Below the pieces are notes generated by a model that had not been told where the DNA came from, did not search any database, and saw only the letters and a list, made by a program, of their open reading frames with translations. A stretch of DNA of 64,000 nt from Achromobacter xylosoxidans A8. GTDB taxonomy: Bacteria > Pseudomonadota > Gammaproteobacteria > Burkholderiales > Burkholderiaceae_B. The stretch covers positions 3,472,001 through 3,536,000 of the forward strand of contig NC_014640.1 of assembly GCF_000165835.1 (NCBI RefSeq). The letters are read 5' to 3'. Positions 9,095 through 21,558 of this stretch are shown here, piece by piece (position 1 is the stretch's first letter; each line of letters opens with the position of its first letter). A program made the position numbers and the translations under genes.

Positions 9095-10663
9095 ATGGCG
9101 AAGATTCGAACCCTGGTAGTAGCGGGTGAAGCATTTCCCCTGGCGAAGACGGGTGGCCTGGGCGATGCCATCACGGGCATGGCGCGCGCGCTGCGCGAAG
9201 CCGGATTTCCCTTGATGGTGTTGCTGCCGGCGTACCGCGGCGTGCGGCAGCGCCTGGAGCGGGTCCGGGTAGTGGCCCCCCTCCACAACTTGCCGGGAGG
9301 CGAGGCGCGGCTGCTCGCCGGACATTGCGCCCAGTCCGGGCTGGACTTCCTGCTGCTCGAGAACGATGCGCTCTATGACCGGCCGGGCCTTTACCTGGAC
9401 GAGAACGGTTGCGAGCACACCGACAATGCGCTGCGCTACGCGGCGCTGGCCCATGCGGCGGTGCGCGTGGCGGGTGGCCTGCCCGGCATTGCGCGCCCGA
9501 CCCTGCTGCACGTGCACGACTGGCACGCCGGACTGGTACCGCTGCTGCTGCGGGAATACGGGCCGCGCGATGTCAAAAGCATCATGACCATACACAACCT
9601 GGCCTTCCAGGGACAGTTCCCGATGGAATGCGCCGAGTCCCTGGGCATCCCCGAGCGCTACCGCAACGACGAGGGCGCGGGCGCCTGGGGCCGGCTGAAT
9701 TTCCTCAAGACCGGAATCCGTTATGCCGACCGCGTCACCACGGTCAGCCATACCTACGCTCGGGAGATCCTGACGCCGGCCTTTGGCTGCGGCCTGGACG
9801 CGCTGCTGCGGCGACGTGCCGCCGACCTGGTTCCCATCCCCAACGGCATCGACAACATGCTGTGGAATCCGGTCCGCGATCCGCACCTCGGTTCCTTGCG
9901 CTACTCGGCGCGCGACCTCGGCAGGAAGGCGCGCTGCAAGGCGGCCCTGCAACGCGAGTTCGGGTTATGCGAAGACAGCGATGCGGTGCTCGTGGCCATG
10001 GGCAGCAGGCTGACCGAACAGAAGATGGCGGACGTTGCCGCGCAGGCCCTGCCCCAGGCCCTGGAGCGCCACCCGCGCTTGCAGGTCGCCATCCTTGGCC
10101 AAGGCGAACGCCGGCTGGAAGAGGCGTTGAAAGCGCTGAGCGCGCGCTACCCGGGACGCTGCGCCACCCATATCGGTTATGACGAGGCGGTGGCCCACCG
10201 GCTGCATGCGGGCTCCGATGTGCTGCTGCATGGCAGCCGCTTCGAGCCCTTCGGCCTGACGCCGCTGTATGCGATGCGCTATGGCTCGATCCCGATAGGT
10301 TCACGGGTGGGCGGCATGGCCGACACGATAGACGATCCAGGGCCGCGCGCACCGCTGTCGGCGATGGCCGGCGCCAACGGCCTGCTGTTCGACGGCGACG
10401 ATCCGGCGGCCATGGCCGCTGCGATCACGCGCGCCCTGAGCCTGCGCGAGGATGCCATGCTCTGGCGCACCATGCAGCGCAACGCCATGAGCGCGGATTT
10501 CAGCTGGCGCTCGGCGGCGGGCCCCTACGCCGAACTTTACCGCTCGCTGGCCGAGGCCGATCGGCGGACGCGAGTCCCGGCGCAGGCCGAGGCAGCGGCG
10601 AGCGCCGCCGCCCTGCGCGCGGGGCAACGTTCCAGCGGCCGGCTGCCCGCACCCGCCGTATAG
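9095..10663 (+). CDS. glgA: Glycogen synthase (GT5, ADP-glucose type)
   Basis: The 522-residue protein has the GT5 starch/glycogen synthase layout. An N-terminal glucan-binding half begins with the ADP-glucose-binding loop LAKTGGLGD (residues 16-24) and contains HVHDWHAGL and TIHNLAFQG. The C-terminal Rossmann half contains GSRLTEQK and SRFEPFGLTPLYAMRYG, where the nucleotide-sugar ribose is held. A GGGAG Shine-Dalgarno five bases before the ATG at 9095 sets the start. The last ~35 residues are an Ala-rich tail. It is the first gene of the long glycan operon, 24 bases before glgE. No glgC (ADP-glucose pyrophosphorylase) lies in the window, so ADP-glucose must come from elsewhere. Some GT5-like or GT4 enzymes make maltose-1-phosphate, and that activity is a possibility I cannot exclude. 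Confidence 0.92.
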   Translation: MAKIRTLVVAGEAFPLAKTGGLGDAITGMARALREAGFPLMVLLPAYRGVRQRLERVRVVAPLHNLPGGEARLLAGHCAQSGLDFLLLENDALYDRPGLYLDENGCEHTDNALRYAALAHAAVRVAGGLPGIARPTLLHVHDWHAGLVPLLLREYGPRDVKSIMTIHNLAFQGQFPMECAESLGIPERYRNDEGAGAWGRLNFLKTGIRYADRVTTVSHTYAREILTPAFGCGLDALLRRRAADLVPIPNGIDNMLWNPVRDPHLGSLRYSARDLGRKARCKAALQREFGLCEDSDAVLVAMGSRLTEQKMADVAAQALPQALERHPRLQVAILGQGERRLEEALKALSARYPGRCATHIGYDEAVAHRLHAGSDVLLHGSRFEPFGLTPLYAMRYGSIPIGSRVGGMADTIDDPGPRAPLSAMAGANGLLFDGDDPAAMAAAITRALSLREDAMLWRTMQRNAMSADFSWRSAAGPYAELYRSLAEADRRTRVPAQAEAAASAAALRAGQRSSGRLPAPAV

Positions 10664-10687
10664 GCACGCCCACAGGAGGAACCGCAG

Positions 10688-13600
10688 GTGCCCACAGCCC
10701 ACGCCGCCCACGCTCCATTGCGCTTCTACCATGCCCGAGGCGGCGCGCCCGGGCCTTCCTCCGCCCCTGGCGGCGAATCGGGACCGGCCCTGTATGCGCG
10801 CCTGCGGCAACGCGGCTTCAACGCGCTGCTGCTGCCCGCGCCTTGGCTATTGGGCCCTGACAGCCTTTCCGCCGCGCCGCTGGACGCCGACAGCGCCTTG
10901 CTAGCAGGCAGGCGCGTGCCCATGGCCGAATGGATCGGACATGTGGCGGATCAGCTAGCGCCGCATGGGCTGGCGCTGTACCTGGATATTGTCCTGGACC
11001 GCTGCGCCGTCGGCGCCGTGTCCGGTACGGCGGGCCCGGGCTGGTACCAGCCACCTCCCGAGAACCCCGCTCGCGATCCGCGCATGAGCGCCGAGGCGCG
11101 CGGCGTACTGCATTTGCGGCCGGGCCCTCTGCCCCCCGGTTTTCTCCAGGCTTGGCGCGAGCGGCTGGAGCGTTGGACGGAACGCGGCGCCGCGGGCTAT
11201 GCCTTTCAAGCGCCGGAATGTCTCCCGGCCCCGGATTGGGCCGAATTGGCGGCGGCCCTGCACGGCGGGCGAGCGGCCCCGCAACTGCTCGCCTGGGCCC
11301 AGGGACTCACGCCCGAATCGCTGGCGGCCCTGCGCGGAGCGGGATTCGACGGCCTGTTCTCATCCTTGCCGTGGTGGGACTTCAAGTCCGCATGGCTGGC
11401 GGAAGAAGATGGCAGACTGCGCGCCCTCGCACCCGTGATCGCCTCGCCGCCGCATGCGGATACGCCGCGCGGCGCGGCCGACAAACGGGCTGCCTGGACT
11501 GCAGCGCTATGTGCCGACTTCCTGATGTTCGACGACCAGGATGAAGCCCGCCTGCCCGACGTCGCCGCCGCCAACCACTGGTTTGCGCAGGCCGGCTTAC
11601 GCGGGCCGCTGCGCCTGGCGGGCGGACGCGATGGCCATTGCACCATGCTGCTGCGCGCATGCGCCGCCGGCACCGCCGTGCTGGCGCTCAATCCATCGGA
11701 CACGGCCGAGGCAAGCGTGGATTGGGATGCGCTGGCCCCTCTATTGCCCCCGGCCGATTTCCTGTCCGAAGGCGTGCCGGACGGCCTGGCGCCACAAACC
11801 GACCACCTCGCGCCCGCGGGCTGCGCCATGTTCCTGCTCGAACCCACGCATCCGGTGCGCGAACCCTCGCGGCACGCTGCAAGACGCATGGACGGCGCCG
11901 CCAGCCAGCGCATCGTCGTCGAACAGGTCAGCCCCGCCGTGGATGGCGGCGCCTTTCCCGTCAAGTGCATTCCGCATGAGCGGATACCGGTGTGCGCCGA
12001 CATCTACATGGACGGCCACGAACTGCTGGCGGCCGAACTGCGTTGGCGTGCGGCCGACGAGACCTCATGGCGCGCCACGCCCTTCGCGCGCGGTTTGAAC
12101 GACCGCTGGGAGGCCGCGTTTCGTCCGCGCCGCATCGGGCCGCATGAGTTCGCCATCCACGCCTGGTTCGACGCCTGGCAGACGTTCCGCCATGACCTGG
12201 AAGTCAAGCGCCAGGCCGGCGTGGACCTGCGCCTGGAGGTGGAGGAAGGCCTGCTGATGCTGCGCGCGGCCCTGGCGCGCGCCCGCAACGCCTCCCATCC
12301 CGGCGCCATGACGCTGCGCAACATCTTGCAGCGGTTCAGCAAGTCCGCCGAAGGCGAGACGGTTCCGCCCACGCCGGAGCAGCTGTCCGCCCTGTTGGAC
12401 GAGGACCTGGCCAGCACCATGCGGGAACTGGACGACCGCCCCTTCGAATACGTCAGCCCCGCGCCCTATCCGGTCTGGGTGGACCGCAGCCAGGCCTGCC
12501 ACGCCAGCTGGTATGAACTGTTTCCACGGTCCCAGTCCGCGCAATCCGGCCAGCACGGCACCTTCGACGACGTCATCGGCCGGCTGCCCGACGTGCGCGA
12601 GATGGGGTTCGACGTGCTCTATCTGCCGCCCATCCATCCCATCGGGCAGCGCAACCGCAAGGGACGCAACAACAGCCTGGACGCGGCGCCGGGCGATGTG
12701 GGCAGTCCGTACGCCATCGGCTCGGCCGAGGGCGGACACGACGCCATCGAACCCCTGCTGGGCGGGTTGGACGGCTTCCTCAGACTGGTGGAGGCTGCGC
12801 GCGCGCACGGCATGGAGGTCGCGCTGGATTTCGCGATCCAGTGTTCGCCGGACCATCCCTGGCTGGCGCGCCACGCCGACTGGTTCTCCTGGCGGCCGGA
12901 CGGTACGCTGCGCTACGCCGAGAATCCGCCCAAGAAGTACCAGGACATCGTCAATGTGGCCTTCTACGGCGCCGCCGCCCGCCGCGCCCGCAAGCTGGCT
13001 TTATGGCGCGCGCTGCGCGACGTGGTGCTGTTCTGGGTGCATCATGGCGTGCGCACCTTCCGGGTCGACAACCCGCATACCAAGCCCCTGCCGTTCTGGC
13101 AGTGGCTGATCGCCGAGGTCCATGGCCAGCATCCCGACGTGATCTTCCTGTCCGAAGCCTTCACCCGCCCCAAGATGATGTACCGGCTGGCGAAGATCGG
13201 CTTTACCCAGTCCTATACCTACTTCACCTGGCGCAACGACAAGGCGGAACTGGAGGCATACCTGGAAGAAGTGTCCACGCCGCCTGCCGCGGACTTTTTC
13301 CGGCCGCACTTCTTCGTCAACACGCCGGACATCAACCCCTATTTCCTGCAGTCCTCCGGCCGCCCGGGCTTTCTGATACGGGCCGCGCTGGCCGCGCTGG
13401 GGTCCGGTCTGTGGGGCATGTACAGCGGCTTCGAACTGTGCGAGTCGGCTGCCCTGCCCGGCAAGGAGGAATACCTGGATTCGGAGAAGTATGAACTGCG
13501 CCAGCGCGACTGGTTCGCGCCCGGCAACATCCGCGCGGAGATCACCCGCCTGAACCAGATCCGGCGCGCCAACCCCGCCTTGCAGAGCCATCGGGGCCTG

Positions 13601-13879
13601 ACCCTGGCGCGCAGCGGCAACGACCGCGTGCTGGCGTTCTGCAAGTCCACGCCCGGCCGCGGCAATTTCATTCTGGCGGCGATCAGTCTCGATCCCTTCC
13701 AGCCGCAGGCGGCGCGCATCGAAGCGCCCTTCTGGCTGTTCGGCCAGGCCGACACCGGGCGGCTGGTCGCCGAAGACCTGCTGGCCGAACGCAGCGAGCC
13801 ATGGCAGGGCCAGACCCGTGAACTGACGCTGCATCCCGATCAACCCTATCGCGTGTGGCGCCTGTCGCTGCATGGCTGA
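10688..13879 (+). CDS. glgE: Alpha-1,4-glucan:maltose-1-phosphate maltosyltransferase with a ~400-residue N-terminal extension
   Basis: The C-terminal ~660 residues (from about 404) are a full GlgE of family GH13_3. They comprise an N-terminal beta domain starting RIVVEQVSP, the helical S domain, and a barrel with the nucleophile in FRVDNPHTKP (Asp794) and the acid/base in FLSEAFTRPKMM (Glu823). These are 29 residues apart as in Streptomyces GlgE, and a third acid lies in NTPDINPYF (about Asp881). The enzyme extends alpha-glucans with maltosyl units from maltose-1-phosphate. Residues 1-400 resemble a decayed alpha-amylase barrel (LYARLRQRGFNALLLPAPW, GLALYLDIVLDR) without an obvious catalytic triad; I believe long GlgE forms of this kind occur in other Burkholderiales. 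Translation starts at GTG with AGGAGGA seven bases upstream. Confidence 0.93.
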   Translation: MPTAHAAHAPLRFYHARGGAPGPSSAPGGESGPALYARLRQRGFNALLLPAPWLLGPDSLSAAPLDADSALLAGRRVPMAEWIGHVADQLAPHGLALYLDIVLDRCAVGAVSGTAGPGWYQPPPENPARDPRMSAEARGVLHLRPGPLPPGFLQAWRERLERWTERGAAGYAFQAPECLPAPDWAELAAALHGGRAAPQLLAWAQGLTPESLAALRGAGFDGLFSSLPWWDFKSAWLAEEDGRLRALAPVIASPPHADTPRGAADKRAAWTAALCADFLMFDDQDEARLPDVAAANHWFAQAGLRGPLRLAGGRDGHCTMLLRACAAGTAVLALNPSDTAEASVDWDALAPLLPPADFLSEGVPDGLAPQTDHLAPAGCAMFLLEPTHPVREPSRHAARRMDGAASQRIVVEQVSPAVDGGAFPVKCIPHERIPVCADIYMDGHELLAAELRWRAADETSWRATPFARGLNDRWEAAFRPRRIGPHEFAIHAWFDAWQTFRHDLEVKRQAGVDLRLEVEEGLLMLRAALARARNASHPGAMTLRNILQRFSKSAEGETVPPTPEQLSALLDEDLASTMRELDDRPFEYVSPAPYPVWVDRSQACHASWYELFPRSQSAQSGQHGTFDDVIGRLPDVREMGFDVLYLPPIHPIGQRNRKGRNNSLDAAPGDVGSPYAIGSAEGGHDAIEPLLGGLDGFLRLVEAARAHGMEVALDFAIQCSPDHPWLARHADWFSWRPDGTLRYAENPPKKYQDIVNVAFYGAAARRARKLALWRALRDVVLFWVHHGVRTFRVDNPHTKPLPFWQWLIAEVHGQHPDVIFLSEAFTRPKMMYRLAKIGFTQSYTYFTWRNDKAELEAYLEEVSTPPAADFFRPHFFVNTPDINPYFLQSSGRPGFLIRAALAALGSGLWGMYSGFELCESAALPGKEEYLDSEKYELRQRDWFAPGNIRAEITRLNQIRRANPALQSHRGLTLARSGNDRVLAFCKSTPGRGNFILAAISLDPFQPQAARIEAPFWLFGQADTGRLVAEDLLAERSEPWQGQTRELTLHPDQPYRVWRLSLHG

Positions 13880-13897
13880 CGCCGCACGCCCATTGCC

Positions 13898-16800
13898 ATG
13901 ATCAGTGAAACCCAGCCCCTCCAGGACGACGGCCTTTGGTACAAGGACGCGGTCATCTACCAGCTGCACGTCAAGTCCTTCTTCGACTCGAATGGCGATG
14001 GCGTGGGCGACCTGCCCGGCCTGATCTCCAAGCTGGACTACATCTCCAGCCTGGGGGTCAACACGATCTGGCTACTGCCCTTCTATCCCTCGCCCCGCCG
14101 CGACGACGGCTATGACATTGCCGACTACCGCGGCGTGCATCCGGACTACGGCACCGTGGCCGACGTCAGGAAGCTGATCCGCGCGGCGCACGCCCGCGGC
14201 CTGCGCGTCATCACCGAGCTGGTGGTCAATCACACCTCGGACCAGCACCCCTGGTTCCGCCGCGCCCGCGCGGCCAGGCCGGGGTCGGCCGCGCGCAATT
14301 TCTATGTCTGGTCGGACAACGACAAGGCTTACGCCGGCACGCGCGTCATTTTCTGCGATACCGAGAAATCCAACTGGACCTGGGACCCCGAGGCCGGCGC
14401 CTACTTCTGGCACCGTTTCTATTCCCACCAGCCCGACCTGAACTACGACAACCCGCAGGTGCTCAAGGAAGTGCTGGCCGTGATGCGCTACTGGCTGGAC
14501 ATGGGCGTGGACGGCCTGCGGCTGGACGCGGTGCCGTATCTGGTGGAGCGCGAAGGCACCAATAACGAGAACCTGCCCGAGACGCACGATGTGCTCAAGC
14601 GCATCCGCTTCGTGATCGACGCGGAATATCCCAACCGACTGCTGCTGGCCGAGGCCAACCAATGGCCGGAGGACGCGCAGGAATACTTCGGCGCCGGGGA
14701 CGAATGCCATATGTCGTTTCATTTCCCGCTGATGCCGCGCATGTACATGGCGATCGCGCAGGAGGACCGCTTCCCCATCATCGACATCATGCGCCAGACG
14801 CCGGACATTCCCGCCACCTGCCAATGGGCCATTTTCCTGCGCAACCACGATGAACTGACGCTGGAAATGGTCACCAGCCGCGAACGCGACTATCTCTGGA
14901 ACGTGTACGCGGCGGATCCTCGCGCCCGCATCAACCTGGGCATCCGGCGCCGCCTGGCGCCGCTGCTGGAGCGCGACCGGCGCCGGGTGGAACTGATGAA
15001 CAGCCTGCTGCTGTCCATGCCGGGCACGCCGGTACTGTACTACGGCGACGAGCTGGGCATGGGCGACAACGTGCACCTGGGCGACCGCGACGGTGTGCGC
15101 ACCCCGATGCAGTGGTCGCCGGACCGCAACGGCGGCTTCTCGCGCGCCGATCCCGAGCAACTACCGCTGCCCGTGCTCATGGGACCGTTGTATGGCTATG
15201 AAGCGGTCAACGTCGAAGCGCAGCAGCGCGATCCGCACTCATTGCTCAACTGGACCCGGCGCCTGCTGGCGCAGCGCCGGCAGAGCCATGCGTTCGGGCG
15301 CGGCGCGCTGCGCTTCATCTTCGCCGGCAACCGGAAGATCCTGGCCTACCTGCGGCAGTGGCAGGACACCACCATCCTGTGCGTCGCCAACCTGTCCAAC
15401 GCCGCGCAGCCGGTCGAGCTGCAACTGCAGGAGTTCAACGGCCGAGTCCCGGTCGAAATGCTGGGCGGAACGCCGTTCCCGGCGGTGGGCGAACTGCCCT
15501 ACCTCCTGACCCTGCCGCCCTATGCGTTCTATTGGCTGGATTTGAGCAACCAGGCTGCCCCGCCTGACTGGCACGCCAGCACGCCCGAGCAGATGCCGGA
15601 GCTGACCACGCTGGTATTGCGCGCGCACGGCGGCGCGGCCTTGACGGACTCGTCCCGCGCCACGCTGGAGCGCGAAGTACTGCCGCAGTACCTGGCGCGC
15701 CAGCGCTGGTATCCGGGCAAGCAGCCGCCCGCCCGCGCGCGCCTGGCCTACGCCACGCCCTTCACCTCGGCCGCTGGCGAATACTACTGGGCCGAGGTCG
15801 AGCCCGAGGATGGCGTCACCGGCTTGCGCGCTCAGGCGCCTTTCGTGCTGGTATGGGATGAGACCGCCGCCGTGCAGTATGCGATTGCGCGGGTCCGCCG
15901 CGGCGCCGAGGTCGGCGTGCTGGCGGACGCATTCCTGCAAGACGGTTTCGTGCGCGGGGTGGTCCAAGCCTTGCTGGAGGGCCGCGAGCTGGACGGCCGC
16001 AGCGGCGGCAAGCCTGGCGACAAGCCCGGGGTGATCCGCTTCATGGCCGAGGACGGTCTGGCCGCCATGGACCTGGCCGAGGACGGCGAACTGCAGTGGC
16101 TGACCGGCGAACAATCCAACAGCTCGGTCATCGTTGACGGCAAGCTCATCCTGAAGCTGATCCGCGCGGTCCAGGCCGGCGCATCGCCCGAGGTGGAAAT
16201 GACCCGCTACCTGACGCGGGCGGGCTATGCGAACATGCCCGCGCTGCTGGGCGAAGTGCAGCGCGAGGATGCCGACGGGGTGGTCCATACGCTGGCCGTT
16301 GCGCATCGCTACGTCGCCAACGAGGGCGACGCCTGGAGCTGGACGCTGGATCTCCTGAAACGCACGCTGGACAATGCGCTGCTGGTAAACCAAAACCCCG
16401 ACGAATTCGCGCAAGACCTGCAAGGCTACGCCGCCATGGCCGCTACCATGGGCGAACGCCTGGCGCAGATGCACAACCTGCTGGCGCAACCCAGTGACGA
16501 CCCCGCTTTCCAGCCGCGCCAGGCCAGCCAGGCCGACGCCGACGCACGCGCGCGGCATATCCAGGGCCTGCTCGAAAGCGCGGAAAAGGATCTGCGCGCA
16601 CAATTCGGCAAGCTCGAAGCCCCTTCCCGCGCTTGCGCCGAATGGTATTTCGAACACCGCGCCCGCCTGGCCGCGCGCGTGGCGGCGATGGCACAGGCCG
16701 AAGCCGGAACCCTGTGCCTGCGGGTGCACGGCGACTTCCACCTGGGGCAGGTACTGGTGGCGCAGGCGGACGCCTATCTCATTGATTTCGAGGGCGAACC

Positions 16801-17247
16801 GGTCAGCAGTGTGCAGGCGCGCCGTGCGCTGGCCTCGCCCTACAAGGATGTCGCGGGCATGCTGCGTTCGTTCGACTATGCCGCGGCCTCGATCGCCCGC
16901 ACCGACATCATCGGCGGCGCGCCGACCGACGCCAATGCCGGCGCGGGCGAGACGCCCGGCACGCCGGTTACCCCTACCGAACTACGCGACGCGTTGCTGT
17001 CGCGTTTCCGCCAGACCGCCACCCAGGCGTTCCTGCAAGGCTACCGCGATGCCCGCGCCTCGGCGCTGATCCCGCCTGCGGACGAGGACGCGCTGCTGAC
17101 CCTGGCCGAACTGGAGAAAGCCGCCTATGAGGTGAGCTACGAAGCGGCGCATCGCCCCGACTGGATCTCGATACCGCTGTGCGCGCTGACCGAGCTGGCG
17201 CGCAGCCTGCTGCTATCGGCGGCGGTGGACGATGAGGACACGCCATC

Positions 17248-17251
<4 letters not shown>
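13898..17251 (+). CDS. treS: Trehalose synthase fused to maltokinase (TreS-Pep2)
   Basis: The 1117-residue protein is a fusion. Residues 1-550 are a GH13 trehalose synthase that interconverts trehalose and maltose: [19 protein letters not shown] (nucleophile Asp210), [11 protein letters not shown] (Glu252) and [11 protein letters not shown] (Asp318). Residues ~590-1117 are a maltokinase of the aminoglycoside-phosphotransferase fold. It starts [18 protein letters not shown], has [19 protein letters not shown] (ATP-binding strand and Lys) and the catalytic loop [10 protein letters not shown] near residue 943, followed by YLIDFEGEP. The fusion would channel maltose straight to maltose-1-phosphate, the GlgE substrate. 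The gene begins 18 bases after glgE without a clear Shine-Dalgarno sequence, and its stop overlaps the glgB ATG. Confidence 0.95.
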
Positions 17252-19440
<2,189 letters not shown>

Positions 19441-19446
19441 ACGGAT

Positions 19447-21558
19447 ATGGACCCTACCCAATTCACGCGGCTCGCCAGCGGACAGCCTCATCCCCTTGGT
19501 GCGGTAAGCGATGGCCTGGGCGTGAACTTCGCGGTGTTCTCGGCCAATGCCACGCGCATCGAGCTGTGCCTGTTCGATGCCAAGGGCCGCAAGGAGCTGC
19601 GCCGCTTCGACCTGCCGGAATGCACCGACGAGATCTGGCACGGCTACCTGCCGGACGCGCATCCGGGCTTGGTATACGGCTACCGCGCCCACGGCCCGCA
19701 TGATCCGCGCAATGGACACCGCTTCAATCCCCACAAGCTGCTGCTGGATCCGTACGCCAAGCAACTGACCGGTCCGCTGCACTGGAGCGACGCGCTGTTC
19801 GGCTACCGCATGAACCATGCGCGCGCCGACCTCAGCATCGACCGGCGCGACAGCGCGCCCGCCATGCCCAAGGCCATCGTGGCCGAGGAAATGCCATTCA
19901 CCTGGGGCAACAGCCGACCACCAGCCACGGCGTGGAATGATTCCATCATCTACGAGGTCCACGTGCGCGGCGCCTCCATGCTGCGCGAAGACCTGCGCCA
20001 GCCCTTGCGGGGCACCTGCTCCGCCCTGGCCGACCCGCGCTTCATCGAGCATCTGCAGCGGCTGGGCGTCACGGCCGTGGAACTGTTGCCGGTGCAGGCG
20101 TTCCTGCAGGACCGCTTCCTGACCGAACGCGGTCTGCGCAACTACTGGGGCTACAGCACGCTGTCGTACTTTGCGCCGGAACCGTTCTATCTTCAGCACA
20201 ATCCGAACGAACTGCGCCAGGCCATACGCAGGCTGCACGCCGCCGGCATCGAAGTCATCCTGGACGTGGTCTACAACCACACATGCGAAGGCAGCGAACT
20301 GGGGCCCACGCTGTCCTGGCGCGGCCTGGACAATGCCAGCTACTACCGGCTGGTACCGGGCGATGAACGCTATTACATCAACGACACCGGCTGCGGCAAC
20401 ACCGTCAACCTGTCGCATCCGCGCGTGCTGCAGATGGTCACGGATTCGCTGCGCTATTGGGCCCAGTCCTATGGCGTCGACGGCTTCCGCTTCGACCTGG
20501 GCGTCACGCTGGGCCGCGAAGGCACCGGCTACGACCCCGGCTCGGGTTTTTTCGACGCCGTGCTGCAGGATCCCGTGCTTGCCCGCCTGAAGCTGATTTC
20601 CGAGCCCTGGGACGTCGGGCCGGACGGTTATCAGCTGGGCAACCATCCGCCCGGCTTCGCGGAGTGGAACGACAAGTTCCGCGATGCCACCCGGCGCTAT
20701 TGGCGCGGCGACCCCTCCATGCGCGGCGAGATGGCGGCGCGCCTGTGCGGGTCGCGCGACCTGTTCGACCGCCGCCATCGCCGCCCCTCGAGCAGCATCA
20801 ACTACGTCGCTTCGCACGACGGCTTCACGCTGGCTGACGTCGTCAGCTACGACGCCAGCCACAACGAGGCCAACGGCGAAGGCGGCAACGACGGCCATGG
20901 CGAGAACTACAGCCACAACTGGGGCGCGGAAGGCGCAACCGACGACGCGGCAATCCTGCAGACCCGCAAGCTCGTGCAGCGGGCTCAGCTTGCCTGCGTG
21001 TTCCTGTCCGATGGCACGCCCATGCTGCTGGCCGGCGACGAATTCAGCAACAGCCAGGAAGGCAACAACAACGCGTACTGCCAGGACAACGCCCTCTCGT
21101 GGCTGGACTGGACGCAGGCGCAGGCCGACGACGGCCGTGAACTCAGCCGCTATGCGGCGCGCCTGATCGCCTTGCGCCGCGCTCACCCCAGCACGCGGGG
21201 CGCGCGCTACGGCGATGCCGGGCAGGAGCTCGTGCCGGGCGTCAAGGCAATCTCCTGGTTCGATCCGACGGGCGCGGAGCTGGACGCGGCAGCCTGGGAA
21301 TCGGAGCAAGACAATGCCATGGCCCTGCGCCGCGCCGCCTGCCGCGAGGACGGCAGTGTCGACGTGACGCTGCTGATGCTGAACCCGGGCGCGGAGGACC
21401 TCGTGTTCCAGCTGCCGCCGCCCGCGCTGGCCTGGATCCGCGAGTTGGATTCCGCCACGCAGGCGCCCGCCGCGCCCCTGGCCGACGCCGCCATCACGGT
21501 GGCCGCGCGCAGCGTGGTGCTGCTGGCGGCAACCCATGTGCCGGGAGACCCTCCATGA
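19447..21558 (+). CDS. glgX: Glycogen debranching enzyme (isoamylase type)
   Basis: The 703-residue protein has a CBM48 module (GVNFAVFSANATRIELCLFD) and a GH13_11 barrel. GFRFDLGVTLGRE holds the nucleophile Asp350, LISEPWDVGPDGYQLG holds the acid Glu386, and NYVASHDGFTLADVVSY the third acid. The segment YRAHGPHDPRNGHRFNP is characteristic of GlgX/TreX. It hydrolyses alpha-1,6 branches; GlgX prefers short phosphorylase-trimmed branches, while TreX acts more broadly to feed TreY. It lies six bases after glgB, and its stop overlaps the treZ ATG. A TreX assignment is equally reasonable given the neighbouring treZ and treY. Confidence 0.93.
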   Translation: MDPTQFTRLASGQPHPLGAVSDGLGVNFAVFSANATRIELCLFDAKGRKELRRFDLPECTDEIWHGYLPDAHPGLVYGYRAHGPHDPRNGHRFNPHKLLLDPYAKQLTGPLHWSDALFGYRMNHARADLSIDRRDSAPAMPKAIVAEEMPFTWGNSRPPATAWNDSIIYEVHVRGASMLREDLRQPLRGTCSALADPRFIEHLQRLGVTAVELLPVQAFLQDRFLTERGLRNYWGYSTLSYFAPEPFYLQHNPNELRQAIRRLHAAGIEVILDVVYNHTCEGSELGPTLSWRGLDNASYYRLVPGDERYYINDTGCGNTVNLSHPRVLQMVTDSLRYWAQSYGVDGFRFDLGVTLGREGTGYDPGSGFFDAVLQDPVLARLKLISEPWDVGPDGYQLGNHPPGFAEWNDKFRDATRRYWRGDPSMRGEMAARLCGSRDLFDRRHRRPSSSINYVASHDGFTLADVVSYDASHNEANGEGGNDGHGENYSHNWGAEGATDDAAILQTRKLVQRAQLACVFLSDGTPMLLAGDEFSNSQEGNNNAYCQDNALSWLDWTQAQADDGRELSRYAARLIALRRAHPSTRGARYGDAGQELVPGVKAISWFDPTGAELDAAAWESEQDNAMALRRAACREDGSVDVTLLMLNPGAEDLVFQLPPPALAWIRELDSATQAPAAPLADAAITVAARSVVLLAATHVPGDPP

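Noticed and set aside
14072..15160. A 362-codon minus-strand frame opposite treS
   Set aside because: It is antisense to the catalytic barrel of TreS, with no domain and a mirror-type composition.
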